A stretch of 19,015 nucleotides of DNA, taken from assembly GCA_019232735.1 (NCBI GenBank), contig JAFANL010000190.1:1-19015 (forward strand). The letters are read 5' to 3'. Made by a program: the position numbers and the translations under genes. Below are positions 7,702 through 15,558 of the stretch, in pieces (within the stretch, counting starts at the first letter, position 1; each line of letters opens with the position of its first letter). Source of the stretch: Aquitalea sp. (GTDB lineage Bacteria; Pseudomonadota; Gammaproteobacteria; Burkholderiales; Chromobacteriaceae). Below the pieces are notes generated by a model, which was not told where the DNA came from, made no database searches, and saw only the letters and a program-made list of their open reading frames with translations.

Positions 7702-8373
7702 ATGACGTTCAAGGCCAACGACTCGCTCACGGAACAAATTGCCCAGTACCTGGGAAAGAAAATCATCCAGGGAGAAATGGCACCGGGTGAGCGCATCCAG
7801 GAACTACGCATCGCCGCCGAACTGGAGGTCAGCCGTGGCTCGGTACGGGAAGCACTGCTGATTCTGCAGCGCCGTCATCTGGTAGAAATCTTTCCCCGCC
7901 GTGGTGCCGTGGTCTCCAGCATCTCCGGTCAGGATGTGCATGACTTCTTCGAACTGTGGTTCATGCTGCTGGACCGTGTCGTGAGCAATCTGGCCAGCAA
8001 TTGGAAAAACGACGATCTGGCCCGTTTTTTTGAACTGATGACCCAGCTGGCCGAATGCCATCGCCAGGATGACATGCCTGCTTATTTCGATAGCGGCGTC
8101 GAGTTTCTGCGTGCGCTATACGACTTCTCCAATAACCGCTACATGAACGCGGCCCTGCACGACCTGCTCCCGCTGACCCAGCGCTGCCTGTACGCCATTT
8201 TGCGCGCCGGCAAGTCGCAAATGGACCGCACACACCAGTTTCTGGAAGACCTGCTGAAAACCATCATCGCCCGTGACACCACGCGGCTGCGCATCATGGT
8301 GGCGGAGTTCGGCCAGGATTACAGCAAACTGGCACAGAAGTCTGCCGAGGCCCTGGCCGGTCACAGCCACTAG
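7702..8373 (+). CDS. GntR-family transcriptional regulator, FCD (FadR-type) subfamily
   Basis: A 223-aa DNA-binding regulator. Residues about 8-72 form the winged helix-turn-helix, with the typical GntR sequence LTEQIAQYLGKKIIQGEMAPGERI, then ELEVSRGSVREALLIL and the wing VEIFPRRGAVV. Residues about 85-212 form an all-helical FCD ligand-binding domain. The histidine of the usual FCD metal site (D-x-x-F-H) is replaced in the matching segment VEFLRALYDFSNN, whereas a later THQFLEDL keeps its histidine, so metal-dependent ligand binding is doubtful. GGAG seven bases before the ATG supports the start. The gene stands alone, behind an AT-rich leader and in front of a shared terminator, so its target cannot be read from a neighbouring operon. 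The small RNA upstream or the gene itself are candidates. The effector is unknown. Confidence 0.88.
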   Translation: MTFKANDSLTEQIAQYLGKKIIQGEMAPGERIQELRIAAELEVSRGSVREALLILQRRHLVEIFPRRGAVVSSISGQDVHDFFELWFMLLDRVVSNLASNWKNDDLARFFELMTQLAECHRQDDMPAYFDSGVEFLRALYDFSNNRYMNAALHDLLPLTQRCLYAILRAGKSQMDRTHQFLEDLLKTIIARDTTRLRIMVAEFGQDYSKLAQKSAEALAGHSH

Positions 8374-8389
8374 CCGAAACCCCCTCGCA

Positions 8390-8418
8390 AAAATGGCCGC
8401 TGATCAAGCGGCCATTTT
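8390..8418. terminator. Bidirectional terminator between the GntR gene and folA
   Basis: A perfect 12-bp stem (AAAATGGCCGCT 8390-8401 with AGCGGCCATTTT 8407-8418) encloses a 5-base loop. It has a T-run on the far side in both directions, and sits between two convergent genes. Confidence 0.8.
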
Positions 8419-8448
8419 CATATGGTACAGCGAGCGACAGCGAGGGAC

Positions 8449-8943
8449 TCAGCCCGGTTTACGCTGATAATCAACAAAGGCATAGGCCAGCCCCTGCTCA
8501 TTGCAAAATGCGCTGCGTGACACTTCCTGCCAGATGTTGCTGGCAAGCTCGGGAAAATACGCATCTCCCTCATAAGCGCGGGCGATTTCGGTCAGTCGCA
8601 GGCAATCTGCCATGGCCATGGCTTGCCGGTATAAGTCAGCACCGCCGATCAGGCACACCTCTTCCACGCCGGCTGCCAATTGCAAGGCCTGCTCCAGCGA
8701 GTGGGCCACTTCCACCCCCTCCGCCTGCCACTCTGTCTGGCGGGTAATCACGATATTGCGCCGGCCAGGCAGCGGACGGCCGATGGAGTCATAGGTCTTG
8801 CGCCCCATCAACACCGGCTTGCCCAGCGTCACCGCCTTGAAGTGCTTCAGGTCCTCTGGCAGATGCCAGGGCAGGGTATTGTTGATGCCGATCACCCCGT
8901 TGCTGGCCTTGGCGGCCACCAGTGTCAGAATTGGTTTGCTCAT
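8449..8943 (-). CDS. folA: Dihydrofolate reductase
   Basis: A 164-aa type I dihydrofolate reductase that regenerates tetrahydrofolate from the dihydrofolate produced by ThyA. Visible hallmarks are an N-terminal strand LTLVAAKASNGVIG, then LPWHLPEDLKHFK with the proton-donating acid at Asp31 (equivalent to Asp27 of E. coli), the NADPH-binding segment VLMGRKTYDSIGRPLPGRRN, and VCLIGGADLYRQAM. Length is normal for the family. The ATG overlaps the TGA of thyA by 4 bases (ATGA), so translation is probably coupled. This is the usual chromosomal enzyme and the target of trimethoprim. I see no sign that it is an acquired resistance variant. Confidence 0.96.
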   Translation of the reverse strand: MSKPILTLVAAKASNGVIGINNTLPWHLPEDLKHFKAVTLGKPVLMGRKTYDSIGRPLPGRRNIVITRQTEWQAEGVEVAHSLEQALQLAAGVEEVCLIGGADLYRQAMAMADCLRLTEIARAYEGDAYFPELASNIWQEVSRSAFCNEQGLAYAFVDYQRKPG

Positions 8944-9734
8944 ACCGCCACCGCTCCCTTGATATGCGGATGCGGGTCATACCCCTCCAGCGTGAAATCA
9001 TCAAAGGTGAAGGCAAACAGGTCGCTCACCACCGGATTGATCTTCATCTGAGGCAGCGGGCGCGGTTCGCGGCTCAATTGCAAACGGGTCTGTTCCAGGT
9101 GATTGCTGTACAGGTGCGCATCCCCCAGGGTGTGTACGAAATCGCCGGCCTGCAGGCCGCACACCTGGGCCACCATCATGGTGAGCAAGGCGTAGGAGGC
9201 AATATTGAACGGCACGCCCAGAAAGATATCCGCCGAACGCTGATACAACTGGCAGGACAGCTTGCCGTCCGCCACATAAAACTGGAACAGGCTATGGCAG
9301 GGCGGCAGCGCCATTTCATCCACCAGGGCCGGATTCCATGCCGACACGATCAGGCGACGCGAGTCGGGATTGCGCTTGATCATCTCCACCACATTACTGA
9401 TCTGGTCGATATGACGGCCATCCGCTGCCGGCCAGCTCCGCCACTGGTAGCCATACACGGGCCCCAGATCGCCATTTTCGTCGGCCCACTCATCCCAGAT
9501 CGACACGCTGTTTTCCTTGAGATAACGGATATTGGTGTCGCCGGACAAGAACCACAGCAATTCATGAATGATGGAGCGCAGATGGCATTTCTTGGTGGTG
9601 ACCAGCGGAAAACCCTGCTGCAGGTCGAAACGCATCTGGTAACCGAATACCGAACGGGTGCCGGTGCCGGTGCGGTCGGATTTGTCATGGCCATGTTCCA
9701 GCACATGGCGCATCAGATCGAGGTACTGTTGCAT
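8940..9734 (-). CDS. thyA: Thymidylate synthase
   Basis: A 264-aa enzyme that methylates dUMP to dTMP with methylenetetrahydrofolate, giving dihydrofolate that FolA then reduces. It aligns along its whole length with E. coli ThyA, also 264 aa. It has DRTGTGTRSVFG near the N-terminus, the FPLVTTKKCHLRSIIHELLW block, the catalytic cysteine in ALPPCHSLFQF (Cys146), YQRSADIFLGVPFNIASYAL, and the C-terminal EGYDPHPHIKGAVAV. The frame is open for 30 codons further upstream, but the start at 9734 is chosen because it gives exactly the family length. A possible -10 box (TACAAT, minus strand, 9768-9763) also lies only 29 bases before it. It is first in an operon with folA. Confidence 0.96.
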   Translation of the reverse strand: MQQYLDLMRHVLEHGHDKSDRTGTGTRSVFGYQMRFDLQQGFPLVTTKKCHLRSIIHELLWFLSGDTNIRYLKENSVSIWDEWADENGDLGPVYGYQWRSWPAADGRHIDQISNVVEMIKRNPDSRRLIVSAWNPALVDEMALPPCHSLFQFYVADGKLSCQLYQRSADIFLGVPFNIASYALLTMMVAQVCGLQAGDFVHTLGDAHLYSNHLEQTRLQLSREPRPLPQMKINPVVSDLFAFTFDDFTLEGYDPHPHIKGAVAV

Positions 9735-9762
9735 GCTGCCATCCATCAAGATTAATCGCCCG

Positions 9763-9768
9763 ATTGTA
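9763..9768 (-). promoter_or_regulatory. Candidate -10 element for thyA-folA
   Basis: TACAAT on the minus strand matches the -10 consensus at five of six positions and would start transcription about 22 bases before the thyA ATG. I could not find a good -35 at 16-18 bases, so this is weak. Confidence 0.25.
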
Positions 9769-9843
9769 CCTGAGCCGGCAGGCGTCCACAGCAGCGACAT
9801 GCACCCTGCCACAGGGAGGGGCAAATAACCCTATGGCCAAATG

Positions 9844-9862
9844 GGGCTGGCTTGACCAGCCC
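9844..9862. other. Perfect inverted repeat in the thyA/flhB divergent region
   Basis: GGGCTGG-CTTGA-CCAGCCC is a 7-bp perfect stem with a 5-base loop, about 50 bases before flhB, with no U-tract on either side. It could be an operator or a transcript hairpin for the flagellar operon. No sigma-54 (GG-N10-GC) or sigma-28 promoter is recognisable around it. An AT-rich TTTAAAATAC follows at about 9882-9891. Confidence 0.35.
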
Positions 9863-9913
9863 GGCATACGCTACCATCCGGTTTAAAATACAACGGCACA
9901 TCACTGGGGCTCA

Positions 9914-11080
9914 ATGGCAGAAGATTCCGATCTCGAACGGACCGAACCCGCGTCAGCCAAACGGCTGCAAACCGCGCGGGACGACGGCAATATCCCGCGC
10001 TCGCGGGAATTGTCCACTTTCGCCGTCACCATGACCGGAGTTGCCCTGTTGATGACCCTGGGCGGCAAGCTGGGCACTGCCATGATGGTGATGATGAAGC
10101 AGCTGCTGATTTTTGATCAGCACACGGTTCAGCAAGCCGAGCCCGCCATCATCCGCTTCAAGGAAGCGCTATTTTCCATGCTATGGCAATTGCTGCCCAT
10201 CTTTGGCGGCCTGGCGCTGGTCGCCTTTGCCACCCCCATCCTGATTGGCGGCTGGAACTTCACCCTCAGCCCGCTGGAACCGAAGTTCACCAAGCTGAAT
10301 CCGGCCAGTGGCATCAAGCGCATCTTTTCGCTGAACTCAGCCACCGAAGGCCTGAAAGCCATCCTGAAAAGCATGCTGATCGGCGGCGTGGCGGTATGGA
10401 TCATCTGGCGCGAGCGTAGCGATATCCTCGGCCTGCTGTCCATGCCGCTGGAAGCCGGCATCCTGAAGATGACCGACATGCTGATCACCACCTTCTTTAC
10501 CGTTACCGCAGCGATGCTGATGCTGGTGGTGATCGATGTCCCCTTCCAGCTGTGGAATTACCACAAGCAGCTGCGCATGACCAAGGAAGAGATCAAGCAG
10601 GAATACAAGGAAATGGAAGGCTCGCCCGAGGTCAAGGGCCGGATTCGCCAGTTGCAGCGCGAGGCCGCACGCAAACGCATGATGGCGGAAATCCCCAAGG
10701 CCAACGTGATTGTCACCAACCCGACCCACTATGCCGTGGCACTGAAATACGAAGAAGGCATGGCTGCGCCGCAGATTGTCGCCATGGGGACGTTACGCCT
10801 GGCCGAAAAAATCATCGAAACCGGCAAGGAACACAAGGTAACGGTGATGCGCTCGCCCAGTTTTGCCCGTGCGCTGTATTTCCATGGAGAATTGGGGCGG
10901 GAAATCCCCGCCAGGCTGTATACTGCCGCAGCGCAGATCCTGGCATATGTCTACCAGTTGAAAGCCTACGAATACAATGGCGGCCTGGCTCCGGTTTATC
11001 CTGACAAACTGGAGGTTCCGGCCGACCTTGACCCGGAAAGCAAACGCCAGCAAGATGCGGCCCCGAAAGCGAGACAGTAA
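9914..11080 (+). CDS. flhB: Flagellar export apparatus protein FlhB
   Basis: A 388-aa switch protein of the flagellar type III export gate. It changes specificity from rod/hook to filament subunits. The N-terminal half holds about four membrane segments (roughly 35-62, 88-112, 145-165, 185-210) and the typical start EDSDLERTEPASAKRLQTARDDGNIPRSREL. The cytoplasmic half carries the autocleavage motif NPTH at 269-272, the same numbering as in Salmonella, where cleavage falls between Asn and Pro. It lies in TNPTHYAVALKY. A cytoplasmic linker with KEEIKQEYKEMEGSPEVKGR precedes it, as in other FlhB proteins. Length is normal. It is the first gene of the flhB-flhA-flhF-flhG-fliA operon; flhA starts 6 bases after its stop. 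Confidence 0.97.
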   Translation: MAEDSDLERTEPASAKRLQTARDDGNIPRSRELSTFAVTMTGVALLMTLGGKLGTAMMVMMKQLLIFDQHTVQQAEPAIIRFKEALFSMLWQLLPIFGGLALVAFATPILIGGWNFTLSPLEPKFTKLNPASGIKRIFSLNSATEGLKAILKSMLIGGVAVWIIWRERSDILGLLSMPLEAGILKMTDMLITTFFTVTAAMLMLVVIDVPFQLWNYHKQLRMTKEEIKQEYKEMEGSPEVKGRIRQLQREAARKRMMAEIPKANVIVTNPTHYAVALKYEEGMAAPQIVAMGTLRLAEKIIETGKEHKVTVMRSPSFARALYFHGELGREIPARLYTAAAQILAYVYQLKAYEYNGGLAPVYPDKLEVPADLDPESKRQQDAAPKARQ

Positions 11081-11086
11081 TTCCGG

Positions 11087-13171
11087 ATGGATAATTTCCT
11101 TACCCAGTTGAAGCAGTTCAACTTCACCAAGCTGGCAGGGCCCATACTCATCATCCTCATTTTGTCGATGATGGTATTGCCGTTGCCGCCGGTGATCCTG
11201 GACATGTTCTTTACCTTCAACATCGCGGTATCGGTGATTGTGCTGCTGGTGGGGATCAATGTCCGCAAGCCGCTGGACTTCTCCTCCTTTCCATCCGTGC
11301 TGCTGGTCACCACCCTGCTGCGCCTGTCGCTCAACGTGGCGTCCAGCCGGATCATCCTGCTGGAAGGACACAGCGGGCCGGACGCTGCCGGCAAGGTGAT
11401 CGAATCTTTTGCCCACTTCCTGATCGGTGACAACGTCGCCATCGGTATCGTGGTATTCGTCATCATCACCATCATCAACTTCGTGGTGATCACCAAGGGT
11501 GCCGGCCGTATCGCCGAAGTATCCGCCCGCTTTACCCTGGATGCCATGCCCGGCAAACAGATGGCGATTGACGCCGACCTCAATGCCGGCCTGATCGGCG
11601 AGGACGAAGCCCGCAAGCGCCGTGCCACCATCTCGGAAGAAGCCAACTTCTTCGGCTCGATGGACGGTGCCTCCAAATTCGTGCGCGGCGATGCCATGGC
11701 CGGCATCATGATCATTGTCATCAACATCGTCGGCGGCCTGATCGTCGGTGTCATCCAGCATGATCTGGATGCCGGCACCGCCGCCAAGACCTACACCCTG
11801 CTCACAATCGGTGACGGTCTGGTGGCACAGATTCCCGCCCTGATCATCTCCACCGCCGCCGGTATCGTGGTGTCCCGGGTGGGCACCGACAAGGACATGT
11901 CGGAGCAGTTCTTCGGCCAGCTGTTTGCCAAACCGCCGGTGCTGTACATCACCGCCGCCGTCATCGGCATGATCGGCCTCATTCCCAATATGCCGCACTT
12001 CTCCTTCCTGCTGATTGCCAGCCTGCTAGGCTTTCTGGGCTGGACCATGGAGAAAAAGGAAGTGGCCGCCGCCGCACTGGCCAGCAAGCAAGAAGCACAG
12101 GCCGCCACGCCACCCGACCAGCCGATGGCCGAAGTCAGCTGGAACGACGTGCAGCACGTGGACGCGCTGGGGCTGGAAGTGGGCTACCGCCTGATTCCCC
12201 TGGTCGATCGCACCCAGGATGGCGAGTTGCTGCGCCGTATCCGGGGTATCCGCAAGAAGATCGCCCAGGAACTGGGCTTTCTGGTGCCGGCCGTGCATAT
12301 CCGCGATAATCTGGAAATCAAGCCCAATGCCTATCGTATCTTGCTGAAAGGTGTGGAGATCGGCCAGGGCGAGGCTTATATCGGCCAGTATCTGGCCATC
12401 AACCCCGGCAAGGTCAACGGCCAGATGCCGGGCATGCAGACCACAGACCCGGCTTTTGGCCTGCCCGCAGTGTGGATTGATGCCGCCAGACGCGAAGAAG
12501 CCCAGCAGATGGGCTATACCGTGGTCGACTCCAGTACCGTGGTGGCCACCCATATTTCCAATCTGCTGCAGACCCATGCCGCCGAGCTGCTGGGCCGCGA
12601 GGAAGTGCAGGCCCTGATCGACCATCAGGCCAAGGAATCGCCCAAGCTGGTGGAAGATCTGGTCCCCAAGGTGGTCCCCATCGGCATTCTGCAGAAGGTA
12701 TTGCAGCAGCTACTGACCGATGGCATCCATATCCGCGACTTCCGCACCATTCTGGAAACGCTGGCCGACCATATCGGCACCACCCAGGATGTGGACGATC
12801 TGACCTCCTCGGTGCGTACCGCCCTGGCACGGGTGATCGTGCAGCAGCTGTTCCCCGGCGAGAACGAGCTGCCGCTGATGACGCTGGATCCGGCGCTGGA
12901 AAACGTGCTGTCGCAGGCGGTCAATTCCAAGACCGGGGGCGGGCTGGAACCTGGTCTGGCAGAAAACCTGCTGTCCAGCGCCGCACAACAGGCCGAACAA
13001 GTGGAGATTCAAGGTTACAATCCGGTATTGCTGACACCACCGGGTTTGCGGCCGCTACTGGCACGATTCTTGAGAAGGGCACTCCCACAACTGCGTGTGA
13101 TCTCGCATAATGAAGTACCGGACAATAAATCCATTCGTATAATTGCGGTAATCGGGGGAAGCAAGGGCTGA
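11087..13171 (+). CDS. flhA: Flagellar export gate protein FlhA
   Basis: A 694-aa central component of the flagellar type III secretion gate, with about eight membrane segments in residues 15-320 and a large cytoplasmic domain (about 345-694) that docks chaperone-substrate complexes. The family signature is clear: LLRLSLNVASSRIILLEGH, then FVVITKGAGRIAEVSARF, then LDAMPGKQMAIDADLNAG around 151-168. Next come FFGSMDGASKFVRGDA and LLTIGDGLVAQIPALIIS. In the cytoplasmic domain, LGYRLIPLVD-like sequence and LPAVWID are recognisable. Length equals the family norm. It sits between flhB and flhF with 6-base gaps on both sides, so cotranscription is nearly certain. No strong Shine-Dalgarno is visible before its ATG, so coupling to flhB translation is likely. 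Confidence 0.97.
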   Translation: MDNFLTQLKQFNFTKLAGPILIILILSMMVLPLPPVILDMFFTFNIAVSVIVLLVGINVRKPLDFSSFPSVLLVTTLLRLSLNVASSRIILLEGHSGPDAAGKVIESFAHFLIGDNVAIGIVVFVIITIINFVVITKGAGRIAEVSARFTLDAMPGKQMAIDADLNAGLIGEDEARKRRATISEEANFFGSMDGASKFVRGDAMAGIMIIVINIVGGLIVGVIQHDLDAGTAAKTYTLLTIGDGLVAQIPALIISTAAGIVVSRVGTDKDMSEQFFGQLFAKPPVLYITAAVIGMIGLIPNMPHFSFLLIASLLGFLGWTMEKKEVAAAALASKQEAQAATPPDQPMAEVSWNDVQHVDALGLEVGYRLIPLVDRTQDGELLRRIRGIRKKIAQELGFLVPAVHIRDNLEIKPNAYRILLKGVEIGQGEAYIGQYLAINPGKVNGQMPGMQTTDPAFGLPAVWIDAARREEAQQMGYTVVDSSTVVATHISNLLQTHAAELLGREEVQALIDHQAKESPKLVEDLVPKVVPIGILQKVLQQLLTDGIHIRDFRTILETLADHIGTTQDVDDLTSSVRTALARVIVQQLFPGENELPLMTLDPALENVLSQAVNSKTGGGLEPGLAENLLSSAAQQAEQVEIQGYNPVLLTPPGLRPLLARFLRRALPQLRVISHNEVPDNKSIRIIAVIGGSKG

Positions 13172-13177
13172 TAACAG

Positions 13178-14680
13178 ATGGTGGTAAAAAAATTCTTCGG
13201 AAAAACCACACGTGATGCACTCAGACAGGTCCGCGAGGAACTGGGTGCCGACGCCCTCATCTTGTCCAATCGTCCGACAATGGGGGGCGGCGTAGAGATC
13301 ATGGCGGTGGCGGATGCCGACGTTGCCAACCTGGCCACCACCCTGTCCAGCCCGGGCAGCAAGCACCCTGCCCGCAATGCCCCTGCCGTGAATCGCCCAG
13401 TTCCGCCGGCACCCCCGCCTCAAGCTGGTGCCACCAATCGTGCCATTGCCCGTACCTATGCCATGCCGGTGGAGCCGCTGGAAAGCCCGCCGCCGCCGCG
13501 CATCGATAGCCCTGCCCCGCGCCCGCAGCAAAGGATAGAACCCTCGCTGGCGGACACGCCGCCGGTCAGCTTCAATGTCAGCCCGCAGATGCCGCCGCCG
13601 GTACGCTCCACGCCGGCCAGCATGGTGCCGGATTCGCTGGTGAAGATGCAGACGGTTGCAGCCGGACCAGCCGCAGCCCCGCCACAGCCGCGTGTGCAGG
13701 CTGCAGCCGCCACGACGGACGAAGAGCCGGAAGTGATGGCGCAGGAACTCAAGCAGATCGGCGATGAGATCAAGCTGCTGCGCAGCCTGTTGCAAAGCCA
13801 GCTGGCCAGTTTTGCCTGGTCTGACATGGAAGGCAAAAGCCCCAACCGCATCGAGCTGTTCAAACATCTTTTGGCCATGGGTTTTTCCTCCAATCTGATC
13901 CGCCAGCTGATTGAAAAAATGCCGGCCCAGTATGAAGGCGAGATTGCCATCAAATGGGCACGCTCGGCCCTGATGCACAATCTCAAATGCGCCGATGCCA
14001 ATCACGACATCATGGACAAGGGGGGCGTCTACGCCCTGGTCGGCCCCACCGGCGTGGGCAAGACCACCACGGTCGCCAAGCTGGCGGCCCATGCCACCAT
14101 GCGCTTTGGCGCCCAGCATGTGGCACTGATCACCACCGACAGCTACCGGATCGGCGCACAGGACCAGTTACGCATCTACGGCAAGATTCTGGGCATTCCG
14201 GTGTTTTCCATCCAGAACGAGGGTGATCTGCAACTGACGCTGGCAGACCTGTCCAATCGCCATCTGGTGTTCATCGACACGGTAGGCATGAGCCAGCGCG
14301 ATGCCCGTGTCACAGGCCAGATCGAAATGTTCCGTGGTGCCGGCCGCCAGGTGGAACGCCTGCTGCTGTTGGCCGCCAATGCCGATGGCCACACACTGGA
14401 AGATGTAGTGCGCCACTACCGCGGCAACGGCCTGGCTGGCTGCATTCTGTCCAAGATAGACGAAGCCGTCAGCATGGGACCGAGCATGGATGTCATCATC
14501 CGTAACCGCCTCAAACTGTTTTACATCACCAATGGTCAACGGGTGCCGGAAGACCTGCACTCCGCCAATGCCGCCTTCCTGGTTGACCGCGCCCTGCGTG
14601 CGCCGCAGCCGGGTTCTCCTTTCAGCCTGCAGGGTGACGAGCTGACCATTCTGAACTCCGCCCAGGCCGGCTGGCTATGA
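13178..14680 (+). CDS. flhF: SRP-type GTPase FlhF (flagellar placement)
   Basis: A 500-aa SRP-family GTPase that, in polar flagellates, recruits the first flagellar components to the pole. The N-terminal B domain begins MVVKKFFGKTTRDALRQVREELGADALILSNR, the standard FlhF start. A long proline- and alanine-rich, low-complexity linker fills about residues 60-185. The NG domain follows, with P-loop GPTGVGKTTT at 289-298, TTDSYRIGAQDQLRIYG (insertion box/G2 region), DTVGM at 367-371 (G3), and SKIDEAVSMG near 427. All catalytic motifs look intact. The linker accounts for the length, which is above the roughly 370-450 aa of many homologues. It overlaps flhG by 4 bases, consistent with FlhF and FlhG acting together. 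Confidence 0.96.
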   Translation: MVVKKFFGKTTRDALRQVREELGADALILSNRPTMGGGVEIMAVADADVANLATTLSSPGSKHPARNAPAVNRPVPPAPPPQAGATNRAIARTYAMPVEPLESPPPPRIDSPAPRPQQRIEPSLADTPPVSFNVSPQMPPPVRSTPASMVPDSLVKMQTVAAGPAAAPPQPRVQAAAATTDEEPEVMAQELKQIGDEIKLLRSLLQSQLASFAWSDMEGKSPNRIELFKHLLAMGFSSNLIRQLIEKMPAQYEGEIAIKWARSALMHNLKCADANHDIMDKGGVYALVGPTGVGKTTTVAKLAAHATMRFGAQHVALITTDSYRIGAQDQLRIYGKILGIPVFSIQNEGDLQLTLADLSNRHLVFIDTVGMSQRDARVTGQIEMFRGAGRQVERLLLLAANADGHTLEDVVRHYRGNGLAGCILSKIDEAVSMGPSMDVIIRNRLKLFYITNGQRVPEDLHSANAAFLVDRALRAPQPGSPFSLQGDELTILNSAQAGWL

Positions 14681-15558
14681 ACAGTATCATGCAAGACCAG
14701 GCCGCCAGTTTACGTCGCCTCTCGGTACAAGCCGGCCGCGCGCCCAGCTTCGCCTTCATCGGTTCGGAGCATACCGGAGCCAGCACGCTGGTCACCGAAC
14801 TGTCGCTGGCCCTGGCCTATGCCGGCCACCGACCGCTGGTGGTGGATTGCAGCCTGGGCCAGGTACAGGCACGCCGCTTGGGTGCCCCCACCACGGCCAC
14901 ACTGGAAAGCCAGATGGTCAGCGTAGGGGGGCTGGATGAAATGATGACCACCTCACGCCAGGGCATACAGCTGATCAACCTGTATGCACGCCCGGAGGAA
15001 CGCGCGCTGTTTTCCGCCCAGCTGTGGCTGCGGCTGGGCAGTGAATTCGCCGCACTGGAGCGTGACAGCACCATGCTGATGATCGATGTGCCCAATACCG
15101 CCATCGATCCGGTCCCGGCCAGCGTGGCCGACAATCTGGTGCTGCTGCTCAGCCCGGCGGCCGACTCCATGACCAGCGCCTACGCCAATATCAAGCGCCT
15201 GTCGGCCGGCTTTGGCCGCCAGCGTTTCAATGTGCTGGTCAACCGGGCCAGACATCTGGAAGAAGCGCGCGAACTGTTCAACCGCCTGGCAGCGGTCACC
15301 AGCGAATTCCTCAGCGTATCGCTGCGCTGGGTCGGCTTCGTGCCGGCTGACAACGCCGTGCGGCGCAGCCAGGCATTGCGCCGCCCCTTGATGGAAGCCT
15401 TTCCCGACAGCGAAGCAGCCATTGCCTTCTCGCAATTGGCCGCTGTGCTGCCGCAATGGGACAGCCCGGAAACCGAACGCCACGACACCGGCTTCATGGA
15501 CATGCTGATAGCCACCTCGCGCGACTGGGCCGAGGCCGATGGAGCAAAACGACGATGA
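14677..15558 (+). CDS. flhG: FlhG/FleN-type MinD-family protein with degenerate ATPase site
   Basis: A 293-aa protein at the FlhG position. FlhG normally is a MinD-like ATPase that limits flagellar number and stimulates FlhF GTPase. The FlhF-activating motif DQAxxLR is present at residues 7-13 (DQAASLRRL). The MinD fold is recognisable from ELSLALAYAGHRPLVVD, LMIDVPNTAIDP, LLLSPAADSMTSAYANIKRL and FNVLVNRARHLEEARELFNRL. The nucleotide site, however, is lost. Where KGGVGKT is expected (29-37) the sequence reads GSEHTGAST, replacing both lysines (Ser30, Ala35), and the second catalytic aspartate of the D-x-D switch is Ser59 in VDCSLG. ATP binding and ATP-driven dimerisation are therefore doubtful. 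The start overlaps the flhF stop (ATGA). Name is by position and fold; activity is inferred to be altered. Confidence 0.85.
   Translation: MNSIMQDQAASLRRLSVQAGRAPSFAFIGSEHTGASTLVTELSLALAYAGHRPLVVDCSLGQVQARRLGAPTTATLESQMVSVGGLDEMMTTSRQGIQLINLYARPEERALFSAQLWLRLGSEFAALERDSTMLMIDVPNTAIDPVPASVADNLVLLLSPAADSMTSAYANIKRLSAGFGRQRFNVLVNRARHLEEARELFNRLAAVTSEFLSVSLRWVGFVPADNAVRRSQALRRPLMEAFPDSEAAIAFSQLAAVLPQWDSPETERHDTGFMDMLIATSRDWAEADGAKRR

Noticed and set aside
9829..9895. Sigma-54 promoter before flhB
   Set aside because: Several GG and GC pairs occur, but none has the GG-N10-GC spacing with the flanking consensus.
10793..11998. 401-codon minus-strand open frame over flhB/flhA
   Set aside because: It is antisense to FlhB/FlhA, and its His/Asp-rich composition with no domain is typical of a shadow frame.
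13055..14119. 354-codon minus-strand open frame over flhF
   Set aside because: It is antisense to FlhF and its composition mirrors the FlhF linker; no motif or ribosome site.
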